Below, piece by piece: positions 24,446-36,630 of a stretch of DNA of 64,000 nt (position 1 is its first letter; each line of letters opens with the position of its first letter). The DNA is taken from positions 2,658,501 to 2,722,500 of the forward strand of contig CM044316.1 of the NCBI GenBank assembly GCA_024291935.2, in the 5' to 3' direction. This DNA is from Okapia johnstoni. Taxonomy: Eukaryota > Chordata > Mammalia > Artiodactyla > Giraffidae. The position numbers and the translations under genes are program-made. Below the pieces are notes generated by a model. It saw only the letters and a list, made by a program, of their open reading frames with translations. It was not told where the DNA came from and did no database searches.

Positions 24446-27400
24446 TCCATAGATCAGTGGTCCCCCTTTAGCTCAGATTGGGACCAATTTGTGAGGGGTG
24501 TAGGCTGAGGCACTCCAACTCCACCTTGGCACTGGAGAGCCACAGACGGTTCTTGAGCAGAGGAGGGGCCTGGTTTCCTGTTCCATAGCTCAGACCTGAA
24601 AATTCAAAGTGCACTCAGGGAAGAAGCACATGTGATCTATGGTGCTCCTTCCCAAATCCAAACATCAAACAACTTCCCCAGGGCCCCAGGCTTTGCCTTT
24701 CTGTAGGTTGCAGGCTGACAGACTGGGTGAGCCAGGTGAGGTAGAATGAATCCCTGCAACTTGTAGGCAGCAGAGGGAGCTAAGGAACCTAGGACAGCTA
24801 TTAAGTCTGGCTGCATGTTCTACACTGGCCTGCCTGCTTCTCTGCAGTCCAGTTGTCAGGCAAGGGGCAGACATTGGGAAGTCTCCCTTCTCTCCCAAAA
24901 CCTCCCCACTGCTGTCTTGGAATTCCACCATTTAACCTCTTGCATTAAGGCCTGGTCTCCCCACATTCATGTATTTAGTTCTGGAGATGGCTGCCGGGGT
25001 TGGCAGAAGGTGTTTGTGTAGAGGGTCCTACCATCTGCCATAGGGACTTGGAGAAAGTTGAAGGAAATGGAAGCCTGGGAGAAGCTTGGACACAGAGCCC
25101 CGGGGAATCTGAGGGCCCTGATGAACCTTCAGAGCTCCCTTTGGAGGGTCCTCTCTGTCACAGAGACTCACCTGCTCCAAGAAGCCCTCCTGTATTAATG
25201 ACAATGCTTCAAGTATTGGCCACCTCCAAACACACAAGTGCCTGGCTGGCAGGATTCTGGCCAGTGCTGGCCCTTTGCTGGTGGGTGAACCAGCTGGTTC
25301 TTTGCCTCAGGCCAGGCTGCAGGCATCAAAGTTACTGGGAGCAGGCCTGTCTTCTCCTTTAGAGTGGAGGGAAGGCCTTCCCAGAGCCGGGCCTCCATGG
25401 GCGGGAGAGCACGCCATCCCTGCCAGCCCAGTACCTCCCTCCCAGCCTGCTGTGTTTGGGTGGACGAGTCCTGGTCCTTATACCATAAACACCAATTTGC
25501 AGGGCCCTGAGAGCCAAATGACTGTTTACTGTGTGCTCCAGAGACTCAAATAAAAAAGAGAGAGAGAGACGTGATTGAGGAGCCAGCCTGGATCTAAACA
25601 TCAATTAGCACCTTCTGCGTAGCTCCTGTCCCAGCTGCCAGGCCAGGCAGTGGCGGCTCTAAGGCTGGGGCCCTTCCCAGAGCTTCCACAGTTCCCTGGG
25701 TACCCGCCTGATCCTGGCATCTGTAGGAGTGGACCTCTCAGAAGTACAGGATGCCTAAGGGGCACAGGTCGAGGATGTCAGAGCCATAGAAACTGCACTA
25801 CATGCTCACCTCCTCTTAGGAGCCCTCCCAGATGACCCGAAAGGTATGGAAGGGCCCATCACCCAAATCTCTGGGGCCAAGGTCATCTGGGGGGATGAAG
25901 AGTGTGGCAAATGGGAGTGCCCTCTGTTAGCTGCTCCTGACACCCCCATTTTATGGGGGGACAGGGAGGGATAAAATGGGGTAGTTTTGCCTTCATGAAC
26001 TCACACTGAGGAGAGAGGCTTTATCCAGTAGGTCTCAGTTTACCTGTCAGTGCCTATGAATAGAAGGACGGGAAGAACTCCCACCCAGGTGGGATGGCAG
26101 AGATGCAGTCCTGTTCCCCTAAGGCTTCAGCATCACCCTGGGAGGTTGTCTGCTGTCCAGACTGAAGCTGGACTTGAGACTGGAGTGCAGTATGAGTGCA
26201 TAAGGTGCCCTGTTCCTGCTCAGGCTAGGAGGCCAGGGGGCTACTGGAGAGGAAGCTGCTGCCTGCTAGGATGCCTTGTCCTTGGGAGTCCCAACCAGGG
26301 AGTTTCATGAAGGGACACAGGGTCCCAATAGGCAAATGAGTTGCAGGCGGAGGACCATGCAGCTTGGGGAGGGACCATGCAGTTTGAGTGGGGCTAGGCA
26401 ACTGAAGGGGAGAGCTGAGGGGTTGGGGCCACCCCAGGCCATCAGGCCAGACCCCAGGATGGGCTGTGTCATGTCCCCCAGACCAGAGCCTCAGGAAAGA
26501 AGCAAAGGCACAGTCAGCAGGACCTGGAGGCCCATCCAGTCCAAGCTCTGCTGTAGGGGTGAAGGCCATCACTGTGTAGGACTAGGGAACCTGTCTGGGG
26601 GTCCTCAGTGCTCTGTAACAGGCTTGGTGACCCAGAGCCCTGCACCTGTTGCTCTGAGGGTCCCAGCCCTGGAGATTCTGGCCCAGCATAGGGGTGGGGG
26701 GATGGGATGGTTCAGAGCATCCCTGAAGTGTGGAAACAGGTCCTAAGGACCCAGAAAGTGGGAGTATGAGGGAGGAGGGGGGAGGGGAGATGGGAGGGGA
26801 GGGCCTGTGGGGGTCCTAGGAGGAGGGGGCTCACCACACCCCCTCCAGGACTTCAAAGCTGAAGCCCTGGGGGTGTGAGATTTGCAGGGAGCTGGGCCAA
26901 GGGGGGGGGCCCTGGTGGGGTGAGGCCCCACTACCTCCGGGCCTTTAATATGGTTATTCCTCTCCTGTCTCAACTACCTGTGAACAGGCCCACCAGGCCC
27001 ATTTCCTCCTTCTTCAGGGCTGGCGGGAGGGGCTGTAAACTCCCTGGAGAGGTGGCTTCTAAGGCCCAGACAGGCTGGCTGCCCTGTGTTCTGCCCTCCT
27101 TCTGAGCTGAGGGTAAATGGTGGGGGTGGGGAGGCTGGACCAGAGTTCATGGGAACATGCTGATGTTGGCAGGTGAGGGGGGCTGGTTGGGCTCCAGAGA
27201 GGGCTCCGAAAGGAACATCCCACATTAGCAAAAGACTGGAGCAGAAAGGCCCAGGGGAGCCCCATCATCCCATTTCCTCTTCCTCTGGAGGAAAACTAAG
27301 GCTCTGGGTGGGACTTGTTCCTGGCATGCAGAGTTGAGGGTTTCACCTCCTCATTCACACAGGCTCTTGCTAGCTCCCCTCGACCATTTACTGGAGCCTC

Positions 27401-28276
27401 TCCTGTGGACCTGTGGGCCTCTTCTGGTGGGGTTCTGCCTCTCTCTGCCCTTGAGTCATAGTAATGGGGAATGGAGCCTAGTGCTTCACCTGGTGGAGAG
27501 CTGAGGCCAGGTAGGCAGAACCTACCTCTGCATCAACTCCCAGGGTAGCTTCCATCTTCCTTCAGGGTGTCTGGCCTCTGGTCTCTTAGGAAGCCTGGCT
27601 GTGTCCTTGCTTCCTCTCTTGGCGTCTCACCCTTGTGACCCTGTGGCTATGCCTCCACTCCCTGACTAGCCTGTCTCTCCTACCCTTTCATCTGTGGAGC
27701 CCCTAGCACCTAGTTTTCAGCAGGTGCCAATTAGGGCAGCTCCTGCCCAGACCCTAACTAAGAGGTGCTGCACCATTTGTACTGTCCGTGCACTGTGGAT
27801 GTGGCCCATAGGTAGCTCTAGTGGGGCACCTGTCACCCCCCCACCTCCAGGACCTGACCCTTGTGTGAAGTGTGTGATCTGGCTCTATTGACTGGTGGGC
27901 TATGTGGGCCTGGGGTCTTTCTGCTGGTAACTCACACCTGCAGGTGAGACTGGCCACCTGTGCTCCCATCCTGGACACTGCCCTGTGAACTTAATCACTG
28001 TCTCCCTCTTTATAGAATGTCTGGCCTGCAGCCCATCTGACTCCAGCTGACCCCTTGAGGCCCCAGTAGGGAGTCCCTGATGGTCAGCTACAGCCCTGGG
28101 GCAGTGGTGACCTGGTCTGAAACGGGTCTGGTGAAGGAGGCAGTGAGCCCCGAGCCAACAAGGACAAGTGGCTTGGGTGGGACTTTGGTGTGCCAGTCTG
28201 GGAAGGTGATAATGATTTGGAGTGTGAAAGCAGAGGATTTGGGAGTCCAGAGCCCTGTGTCTCTCTGTAGTCCCTT

Positions 28277-28545
28277 TTAAAAATATATATTATATCTATA
28301 CATATTTATTTTTGACTGTGCTGGGTCTTTGTTGCTGCACAAGGGCTTTCTCTAGTTACAGCAAGTGGGGGCTATTCGAGTTGCAGAGCACAGGCTCTAG
28401 GGGGTGCAGGCTTCAGTAGTTGTGGCGCACAGGCTTAGCTGCCCTGTGGCATGTGGAATCTTCCTGGACCAGGGATTGAATCTGTCCCTTGCATTGGCAG
28501 GCGGATTCTTAACCACTGGATGACTGTGGGGAAGTCCCCGCCTCC
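28277..28545 (-). mobile_element. CHR-type SINE (antisense)
   Basis: TTGACTGTGCTGGGTCTTTG, GGACCAGGGATTGAATCTGT, TTCTTAACCACTGGATGACT. AGTCCCTT is duplicated at 28269-28276 and 28546-28553. The AT-rich left end (28279-28310) is its tail. Confidence 0.9.
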
Positions 28546-31500
28546 AGTCCCTTAGCCTTGCGGGACCTCTTCTGGCTCTGACTTTAGTGGCTTGGAGCCT
28601 GAAGCAGAGACCAGTGTGGCCATGAGCGCGATGGGGGCGGTGTTCCCCAGGTCCTGTCTGGAGTGATGAGGCCATGACCTCCTATCACTATGTTTCCTCT
28701 TTCCTCCCTTCCTCCCTTGAAGGGTTCCTACTCCCTCTACCAGACAGCTCCCCAGAGCCTCTCTCCCAGTGCAGGGCTCTGTGTGGAGTGGATACTCTTG
28801 CCCTTGCTGGGTCTGCACAGCCTTGTCCAGGACCCTGGCCAGCCAGCTATGGCTCTGTTGGCAGAGGGTCACCCTTCATTCTTTTGCTCTCAAGGATACC
28901 ATGTGGCCCTGATGTCTAGCCATGGAGCCAGCTGAACTGGGCTTCCCTCCGTCTGCTCTCAGCAGGCACAAGCCTCCTGATTATGAGGCTCCCGTCTGCC
29001 CCCAGCCCCCTCCTTTCCAGCATATGGCTCCTGCAGGGGGGCTGTGCTGAGCCTGACCTCTGAGAGGGTGGGGACTAGGCCTCCTCCCCTCGGCTCCAGC
29101 ATCAGCTCTCCCCATGTCCCACCTGTCCCAGCATGCCCCTCCACCCCTGCTTCCCCTTTCTCCCTCCTTGTGGGTCTGCTTGGCTATCAGGGCAGGGCTC
29201 AGAGGCAGTGGTAGTAGTAGGGAGAAGAGCATGGAGGGACAGAGAGAGAAGCAAGGACCCTGCTCTTGGCTTGAAGAGGTGAAGGTGTGGTTTGAGAAAG
29301 CCATCCCTTCATCCCCTGGCTCCTGTAGCCTCAGTTTTCAGAGGGCTACCCAGCTCTGCATACCCTGAATACCCTGGATTGAGGGTGGATGTAGGCAATA
29401 GCCATGGAGGGACAGCGTGATGCTTCTGCCAACGGTATGCTTTGCTTGTCCTTGAGTCTCTCCCTGTTTGCCTTGGAAAGATCCCCATCCCAAGATTCTG
29501 AGCATGATTCCAGGATTTGGCCAACCATACACATAGAGACTGCTGACCCCTTCCGGCTCTTGGACACCTGAGCTATGCCCTGTGGTGGAGAGGAGGCCAG
29601 GGGTCCAGGGTCAGCTCAGGCCTGAGGATGGACAGAGGCAGGAAGGAGCCCCTGAGAGTTCTTGGCTTCATACACTAGCTCTCTGCCAGCGATGGATGTC
29701 CCTCATGACCTCCCAACTGGATTCCAGCTGCATGAGCTGTGACTTCTAATATGGCCTTTGCAGGAGGCAGAAGGAGGCGAAGCCCAGTGAGAAGTTCCTG
29801 CCTGATTTCCAAGCTTCTGGCTGCTGAGCCTCCGATTGAGGGAACATGTCTTGCCTCCAAGTCAGACCAGGCTCCTAGAGTGCCTCATGGCAGGCTGAGA
29901 AGGGGACCCCACACAGTTCATGTCCTCAAGCCCAGGAAGCATGGCCATGTAGCTACTGCTCAGATGTCAACTGAATGAAGCATGTTGTGGATGTTTGGGG
30001 AAGTGGCTTTCAGCTGACTTGGTGGATGTCCTGCTGCACCACTGACTTGCATGGGGTCTGCCCTCCTGGGGCTGCCATGGTGCCCTGCTTGCTGCACCAC
30101 ACATCCCCTGCAACAGGCAGGCCTCCTTCCCTGCTCTCTGCACTTTTCACAGGTCTGTCTCCCCCTCGACTTTGAGACCACTGGCTGTTTCCTTCCTTCT
30201 TTGAAGTGGCCATCCTTCTTCCTTCCTCTGGAATTCTAGCTCTGGAGGCCACTACAGAGTCCCCAGGAGTCTCTGAGCTAAACATGCCCACCACCACCTC
30301 CCATCATAGCCCGTCCCAGAGGCTTATGACCCATCCAGGTCCCATGCCTTGCTGACCCACCACCAAAAATCCAGCACAATCCACAGGCTTGTTTGGTTGT
30401 TTCTTTTTCTTCTTCTTTGTTTTTTTGTTTGTTTGTTTTTACTTTCCCCATTGTTTGAAACTCATAAGCTATGACTAAAAGTTTCTTTCATAGAAAGAAA
30501 AGGAAAACAACAACAACACATCTGTTTGTCTAGCTCCTATGTATGGTGGATATAGCAGCATCGGAAATAAAATTAAAACCCATAAATGCAAAATTCAAGG
30601 CAGAGGAAGGTCATATTCCTAGTGGGGTATGCAGGTCGCTCCATTGTCTTTTCCCCCTGCCTGGAGAGGAGGCCCTCAGGGACAGGGGCCAGGCAACATT
30701 TCACAGTACCGGAGGCTGAGGAGGAAAAGTCTTGGCATGGCAGCACATGGTGGGCAGTTCCTATGGGCATTAGTTGAGGGGTCCATCAGCCTTGCTCATT
30801 CCCAGACAGGATGGATGAGTCAGATGTGATGAGGGCCAAGACAAGTAGCCAACTGGAGACTCCACAATGGCCAGTGGCAGGCAGGTCTGGTATACCATAG
30901 ACATAGCAGCAAGGCCTGGGGGTCACAGGTCCTGGCCACAAGGGGCTGGGGCAGAGACCACTCCCCTGGGGTCTTTGGGTCCTCTCTCTGTAGCACCAGT
31001 GTTGCATCATCCCCCGACTCCAAATCTCCCAAGCAACCCAAGGTGAGCCTCCAAGCTAGGTTATAGAGCTGAGTAGGACCTGGGCAGCAGTGCAGCCTAG
31101 TGACTCTGGGCAGCCTTAGAGTCTAAGTCCCCTTCTTGCCTTTCCCTTACAAAGGACTGTGAATGAGGGAGGTGGAGAGAGGTGCTGAGGCCAAGAGGGA
31201 GGCAACAGCAAGAGTGGAACAGGAGGCTTTGCTCCTCTCCTGTGGGGGAGATGGGGTGCATGTGGGAACATGAAGACAGGGAGGTGGGAGAACCAGGCAT
31301 AGGACTTTCTGTCAGCAGCAAAGGAGGGCACAGCTGACCAGGCTGCATGGTGCCTTGCTGGGGCCTGGGTGACAGTAGAACACTGGGAAGAGGTCCTAGT
31401 GTCTGATGCCCAGCACAAAGCAGTCAGGACAGAGTTAGGCCACATGTTCCAGGCCCTCCTTCAGCCTACTGCCACTAGGCCCTATCTCCTTGACACAAAT

Positions 31501-31837
31501 CCCAGCCATTCTTACGGTTCTGCAGGGCCTGGTTGAGAGCGTTGGCAGGTATCATTGAGGGAGGAATCCTTGGAGGATATACCTCGGACCTCAGTGGGAG
31601 GGGTAGGAGGACATGTTCCCCACAGGCTCTCCACAGCTCATTCTGCCAGGAGATTCTGCTTTACACAGACGAGGTCTGGAGGATGGAGCCATGTGGTCTT
31701 CGGGGGACAGTACTGGCAGGCTAAATCCCCGTCCCTGGAGCCCCAACCCCAGAGAGGACCCTGGAAGGGTCCTGACGGGGAAGAACTCTATGCCACTCAG
31801 GAGCCTCAACCCTGTCCTACCGTAAAGGACCCCGCCC

Positions 31838-32140
31838 CGCTCCAGGGGCTCTACCTCAGAGCCCCGCCTCCGCCCCGCCCCCGGAGGAGCTCTACCTCAG
31901 AGCCCCGCCTCCGCCCCGCCCCCGGAGGAGCTCTACCTCAGAGCCCCGCCTCCGCCCCGCCCACGGAGTAGCTGTACCTCAGAGCCCCGCCCCCCGCCCC
32001 GCCCCCGGAGGAGCTCTACCTCAGAGCCCCGCCCCCGCCCCGCCCCCGGAGGAGCTCTACCTCAGAGCCCCGCCTCCGCCCCGCCCCCGGAGGAGCGCTA
32101 CCTCAGAGCCCCGCCCCCGCCCCGCCCCGCCCACGGGGGA
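31838..32140. repeat. 41-bp GC-rich minisatellite in the WNT3A 3'UTR
   Basis: About seven tandem copies of a unit that begins GGAGGAGCTCTACCTCAGAG and continues CCCCGCCTCCGCCCCGCCCCC. Unit starts fall at 31883, 31924, 31965, 32007, 32048 and 32089, giving spacings of 41, 41, 42, 41 and 41 bases. A longer, diverged last unit starts a 46-base step later. On the mRNA strand the array is G-rich. At least three units contain four consecutive runs of four or more G separated by single C (about 31985-32006, 32028-32047 and 32107-32134), the classical G-quadruplex pattern. The array starts about 55 nt after the stop codon. Confidence 0.92.
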
Positions 32141-32173
32141 GCCCCGCCTCCGCCAGGTGGAGCACTAACCCGC

Positions 32174-32193
32174 GGGCGCCGGTAGCGGCGCCC
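32174..32193 (-). promoter_or_regulatory. Perfect GC hairpin just after the WNT3A stop codon
   Basis: Read on the mRNA strand, TAG is followed by one A, then GGGCGCCG, a four-base loop CTAC, then CGGCGCCC. The two 8-base arms pair perfectly and consist only of G and C. The structure is seen directly in the sequence. A role in termination or 3'UTR folding is an inference. Confidence 0.6.
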
Positions 32194-32194
32194 T

Positions 32195-32674
32195 CTACTT
32201 GCAGGTGTGCACGTCGTAGACGCGCGCGCACTCCTGGCAGCTCACGTAGCAGCACCAGTGAAAGACGCAGTGGCACTTCTCCCGCCGCTGCTCGGTGCGC
32301 GCGTTGTGGCCGCGGCCGCAGCACAGCAGGTCGCAGCCGTCTATGCCGTGAGAGCTCACGTTGCAGGTGCGGTCTCGCGTGCCGAAAGATCCCGTCTCGG
32401 GGTTGGGCTCACAGAAGTTGGGTGAGGCCTCGTAGTAGACCAGGTCGCGCTCTGTGGGCACCTTGAAGTAGGTGTAGCGTGGCCGCAGGGTCTCCACCCA
32501 GCCGCGCGACTCGCGGTGCTTCTCCACCACCATCTCTGAGGCGCTGTCATACTTATCCTTGAGGAAGTCACCAATGGCGCGGAAGTCAGGCTGCGACCAC
32601 CAGCAGGTCTTCACTTCACAGCTACCCGAGAGCCCATGGCACTTGCATTTGAGGTGCATGTGACTGGCGATGGC
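32195..32674 (-). CDS. WNT3A: WNT3A terminal coding exon (exon 4), residues 194-352
   Basis: This exon encodes the C-terminal 159 residues of WNT3A, a secreted, lipid-modified ligand that binds Frizzled and LRP5/6 to activate beta-catenin signalling. On the minus strand a CTGTAG acceptor ends at 32675, the frame opens in phase 0 with [10 protein letters not shown], and a TAG stop lies at 32197-32195. Visible landmarks are the [15 protein letters not shown] acylation loop with Ser209 (palmitoleoylation site), the N-glycosylation sequon NVS at Asn298, and the cysteine-rich C-terminal domain ending in [16 protein letters not shown] and YYEASPNF match WNT3A rather than its paralogue WNT3, which I recall as AKY.LFKPP and YYENSPNF. 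Exons 3 and 4 plus the expected 104 residues of exons 1-2 give 352 residues, the normal length. The frame is intact. Against the human protein as I recall it, the differences are Thr320, Gln322, His328 and Ala343. Confidence 0.97.
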   Translation of the reverse strand, partial: AIASHMHLKCKCHGLSGSCEVKTCWWSQPDFRAIGDFLKDKYDSASEMVVEKHRESRGWVETLRPRYTYFKVPTERDLVYYEASPNFCEPNPETGSFGTRDRTCNVSSHGIDGCDLLCCGRGHNARTEQRREKCHCVFHWCCYVSCQECARVYDVHTCK

Positions 32675-33982
32675 CTACAGAAGCGGGCAAGCGGTGGAGT
32701 CAGGGCAGGCCCTCAACCTCCCCACCTCCCCGGAGACTGGCTGTGCTCCTTGCCTTAGTCTTCCTTCCACTCATCTGTCAAACAATCCCCTAACCTGCTC
32801 CATAAAGCGCTGGGACTCCCGGGCGGAGCAGACACCCTCTCCCAATGCCACCCTTGATGTGGTTCCCCTGGCAGACCCAAGATCCCTGGAGGGCAGGGTC
32901 TGGGAAGCCCCCTCCTGGGCTGAGTCTACTTCTAGGCCATCTATGTTCAGTGAAGGAAAGAAGGGGCTGTAACATGTGACATGTAAGTGCAGGGGTGGAA
33001 AAGGGGAATGGTTCCTTCTAACGGGAAGTCCAAGACTTTGGTCTAAAGGATATGCACATACGCTGGGTGGCAAGCCTGGGGGCTGACCTGAGCATGAATA
33101 ATGCAAGTGGCTTGAGCACAGTATCTTCAGGGCCCAGAAAACTGGGTTTATTGCATTGTAGGGGACTGCTGAGAATTTACATTATGTTTCTCCTGTGGGC
33201 ATCCCAGCAGCAGGTTCTCTTCCCTTCTCTCTTTGAGGGAAGGAGTGGGGCTGGGGGTGAAAGGTCCTGTGATGTAATCAGAAATAGTCATCTGTGAGGT
33301 CGTGAGATGTGGCTGGTGGTCCAAACTGAGAAGTGCTGTTAAGTGCACACTGCATGCTGGGTCACACTAAATCCCCAGATTTCATAAGAGGATGTAAAAT
33401 ATCTCATTGAAAAATTTAATATTGATTGCATTACTGTCATGGTAACATGTTGGTTATATTGGGCTCAATAAAATGTATTATTTAAAACAAATTTCACCTG
33501 TTTCCTTTTAAAGTGTGGCTACTAGAAACTGATACATACTGTGTGGTTTTCATTACACTTCTATTGAACAGTGCTGGTCCAAGACTTCAGGTGGGCTCTG
33601 TGTCCAGATGCTTCCTCCACCCTGTTCCCCTCTCCTTGCTGTTTCTTCAACCCTTCCTTCTCATCCTGGCACTTTTTTAGGGGCTTCGTAAATTACATTC
33701 CCTCACCAAAGTCCAGTTCTGTCTAATCTCCATTTTCTTCTCTTTTGTGACCAAGCTTTTCCAAAGAGGAGCTGCCACTTCCCATCTCTGCCTTCTAAGT
33801 CTTTAGTTTTAGTTTTACTTTTGATCACAGTTACATATGCATATACTTTAAAGAGTCTAAGAGTTCCTAAGACCTGTTAAGAAAAACAGGAATTCTGCTC
33901 CCACAGTCTCATTAACAGCACTTTCCTGACCTGCTAGGAGCAGCACCTTGCACCTCTGCACTTCTAATAAGATGCTTGTCTT

Positions 33983-34138
33983 GACCCAGGTTTGATCCCT
34001 AGGTTGGGAAGATCCCCTGGAGAAGTGAATGGCTATCCACTCCAGTATCCTTGCCTGGAGAATCTCATGGACAGAGGAACCTGGTGGGCTACAGTCCATG
34101 GGATTGCAAACAGCTGGACACAACTGAGCAACTAACAC
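33983..34138 (+). mobile_element. 5'-truncated Bov-tA
   Basis: From GACCCAGGTTTGATCCCTAG through the body GGTGGGCTACAGTCCATGGG to CACAACTGAGCAACTAACAC. Confidence 0.88.
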
Positions 34139-34315
34139 TTTCACTTGTTACTTCTTGATATTTCAGTATTTGGCATTGTCTTATGGACCTGTCACCATGG
34201 AGGTACCATGGGGGGACCTTATGCCACAACTCTGATGCACAGTTTTTGCAAACCCCTTCCCTACTCTAAAAACTATAGATAGTTCCAGTTAGATCAAAAC
34301 TTAGTGCTGACAGTG

Positions 34316-34621
34316 CTGAAAGTGAAAGTCACTCAGTCGTGTTTGATTCTTTGTGACCCCATGGACTCCATGGAACTCTCCAGGCCAGAATACTGGAGTG
34401 GGTAGCCTTTCCTTTCTCCAGGGGATCTTCCCAACCCAGGGATCGAACCCAGGTCTCCAGCATTGCAAGTGGATTCTTTACCAGCTTAGCCACCAGGGAA
34501 GCCCAAGAATACTGGAATGGGTAGCCTATCCCTTCTCCAGTGGATCTTCCCCACCCAGGAATCAAACTGGGGTCGCCTGCCTTGCAGGCAGATTCTTTAC
34601 CAGTTGAGCTACCAGGGAAGC
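34316..34621 (-). mobile_element. Bov-tA tandem dimer (antisense)
   Basis: A full antisense Bov-tA (34316-34504, ending CACCAGGGAAGCCC) is followed directly by a second partial copy (34505-34621, AAGAATACTGGAATGGGTAG to ACCAGGGAAGCTG). The second copy repeats the inner half of the first without spacer. Confidence 0.9.
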
Positions 34622-35119
34622 TGACAGTGTTGGGGCTGTGTTAAATGTTATACTTGGTTGAGCCACACGATGTGATTGCTTTTCTTTTTCTACAAAATGT
34701 TTTGTTGTTGCTGTTTTTAATGTGACAGATGAGACAGATTCAGTCTCATACACTCTCTAGTCATGTAAATATTCTCTTCAAGACTTTCAAACACACCAGA
34801 TGTTCCATGGATTTCATTTTCTTGGAGACATCTTTTTCAAAGCCCTTCTGGTAAATTTTGTGAAATGTGCATGTCTGCAAACAAACCTTTTCTGCTTGAA
34901 AAGTTGAAAAGATGATTTAGCTTGGTACAAAAGTCTTGGCTTAAAATATTTCCCCCTTTCAGGATTCTGAAAGTATTGCTTTATTTTATTCTAGCTTTCA
35001 CTGTTGTTCTTAGAAACACTGATGATATTTTGATGCCTGATCCTTTGCGTGAAATTAAATCTTTTTCTGGGAAGTTTGGAAGGCTTCTCTGTGTCATAGG
35101 CTGTGATTTTCACAATAAG

Positions 35120-35384
35120 CTTTCTTTTTAAATTTTTATTTATTTATTTTTGGCTGTGCTGGGTCTTTGTTGCTGTGAGTGGGGGCTACTCTTCATTGAC
35201 GTGTGTGGACTTTTTCATTGTGGTGGCTTCTCTTGTTGCAGCTCACGGGCTCTAGAGCACAGGCTCAGTAGTTGTGGTGCATGGGCTTAGTTGTACTGCA
35301 TGTGGAATCTTCTCAGACCAGAGACTGAACCCATGTCCCTTGCACTGGCAGGCGGACTCAACCACTGCACCACCAAGAAAGCCC
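35120..35384 (-). mobile_element. CHR-type SINE (antisense)
   Basis: TTTGGCTGTGCTGGGTCTTT, TCTCAGACCAGAGACTGAAC, TCAACCACTGCACCACCAAG. Flanked by TCACAATAAG (35110-35119) and TCACAATGAG (35385-35394). Confidence 0.9.
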
Positions 35385-36445
35385 TCACAATGAGTTTGGA
35401 CATGGGTCTTCCCCTTTCTTGTGCTAATCACTTATGTGGCCTGTTTGGTCTGAACTTCTGGTCATCAGCTCTGGGAAACTTCTTGTCTCACTTCTTTACC
35501 AAATTTCCTCATCTTCATGTTCATCATTGTCTTTCTTGGACAGATCTTCTATATTTTCTATTCTTTCGTATTTTCCAGGTCTTTGTCTTTCTTCCTCTAC
35601 TTTGTGGGAAGGCTGTCTCAACTGTCTTCCAACTTTTCTGCTGACATTTTTGCCGTTCTATTTAAATTTCTAAGAGCCTCCTTTCCCCCCTAAATATTCT
35701 TTTAAGTTAACAGTTTATTCCAGTTTTATGGATTCAATGTATTAACTCTCTGGGGATAGTGATGGTTTTTTGAAGTTTTCATCTCTCTTTATAATGTCTC
35801 TTTCCCATAAGTTTGGTTTTTGTTTATTTATTTTGGTCTTTATCTTTGTGGTTGTAGGAAGGCATCATGTTCAATGATCCCTAACTACCTGCTATATTTA
35901 AAAGTAGGGCACCAAAAACTTATTGGAACCTCCTGTACGCAGGAGAGACTCATGTACTTGGATCCTCACTGTAGAGTGATCTGGCCATGTTGCTTTTAGG
36001 GGAAACCTCACACCAATATCTTCAAGTCTCTTCTCTTGGATTGGTCTGATTTTCAGGGGAGAATCTTCGATTTTCCCGCCTAGAGCATAAAAGATTCGCT
36101 GTGACACTAGGAGATTAAGAAGAGAAATGTGTATATAGACAGACTCCTTTCACTTGGGCAGCCTCACCCTCAGCAGTCCAGACATCTTCTACTTTACCCT
36201 CATTAGGGAATAAGCCTCCAGGCTTCTGCCATGGTGATGGAGGGGTGTTGTCTGGATGCAAGAGGTTGGACAGACAAACTGGTAGGTTTAAAAGTGCTTT
36301 TAAAATAGATTTCAACCAATCTTTCTGTTTCCAAGCCCTGTATCTATCTCTACTTCCCAAGATATCGGATACTAGAAATTCCTAGGTTGATTGCTTTAAG
36401 ATTGGCTTTAGATTAAAGTCAATCTAGTTTAAGAGTTTCTATTGG

Positions 36446-36630
36446 GGCAGGAGGAAAAAGGGACGACAGAGGATGAGATGGTTGGATGGCATCACCAACT
36501 CGATGGACATGGGTTTGAGTAAACTCCGGGAGTTGGTGACGGACAGGGAGGCCTGGCATGCTATGATTCATGTGATCGCAAAGAGTCGGACACGACTGAG
36601 CGACTAAACTGAACTGAACTGAACTGATTG
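36446..36630 (+). mobile_element. Bov-A2-type SINE
   Basis: GACGACAGAGGATGAGATGG, the inner CATGGGTTTGAGTAAACTCC, then GAGTCGGACACGACTGAGCG and the repeated ACTGA tail. This sequence derives from the BovB 3' end. Confidence 0.88.

Larger units (their letters stand above)
15071..30399. other. WNT3A-ARF1 intergenic region
   Basis: About 15 kb of GC-rich DNA with few repeats: a MaLR-like LTR near 19.3 kb, CHR-type SINEs at 20.44 and 28.28 kb, a Bov-tA at 20.94 kb and MIR fragments. No open frame shows a recognisable domain. The long frames at 17-17.8, 22-22.9 and 23.1-24 kb read as low-information Gly/Pro/Ser-rich translations without splice structure. I see no gene here. Confidence 0.75.
30400..32194 (-). 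other. WNT3A: WNT3A 3' untranslated region (right end certain, left end inferred)
   Basis: Transcribed sequence must continue from the TAG at 32195 towards lower coordinates. The first 350 bases are a GC-rich minisatellite (separate entry). The left limit is an inference. On the transcribed strand, 30400-30440 is strongly A-rich with several AAGAAA-like hexamers, and this lies about 1.8 kb from the stop, close to the human WNT3A 3'UTR length as I recall it. I found no canonical AATAAA or ATTAAA on the minus strand there. The stretch 30360-30600 is AT-rich and carries no repeat I recognise. Confidence 0.45.

Noticed and set aside
25545..25575. Plus-strand poly(A) signal (CAAATAAAAAAG) suggesting a plus-strand gene end
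   Set aside because: A lone hexamer beside a GA microsatellite with no upstream exons.
31838..32140. CRISPR-like array
   Set aside because: Units are contiguous 41-bp copies without variable spacers, in a mammalian 3'UTR. It is a minisatellite.
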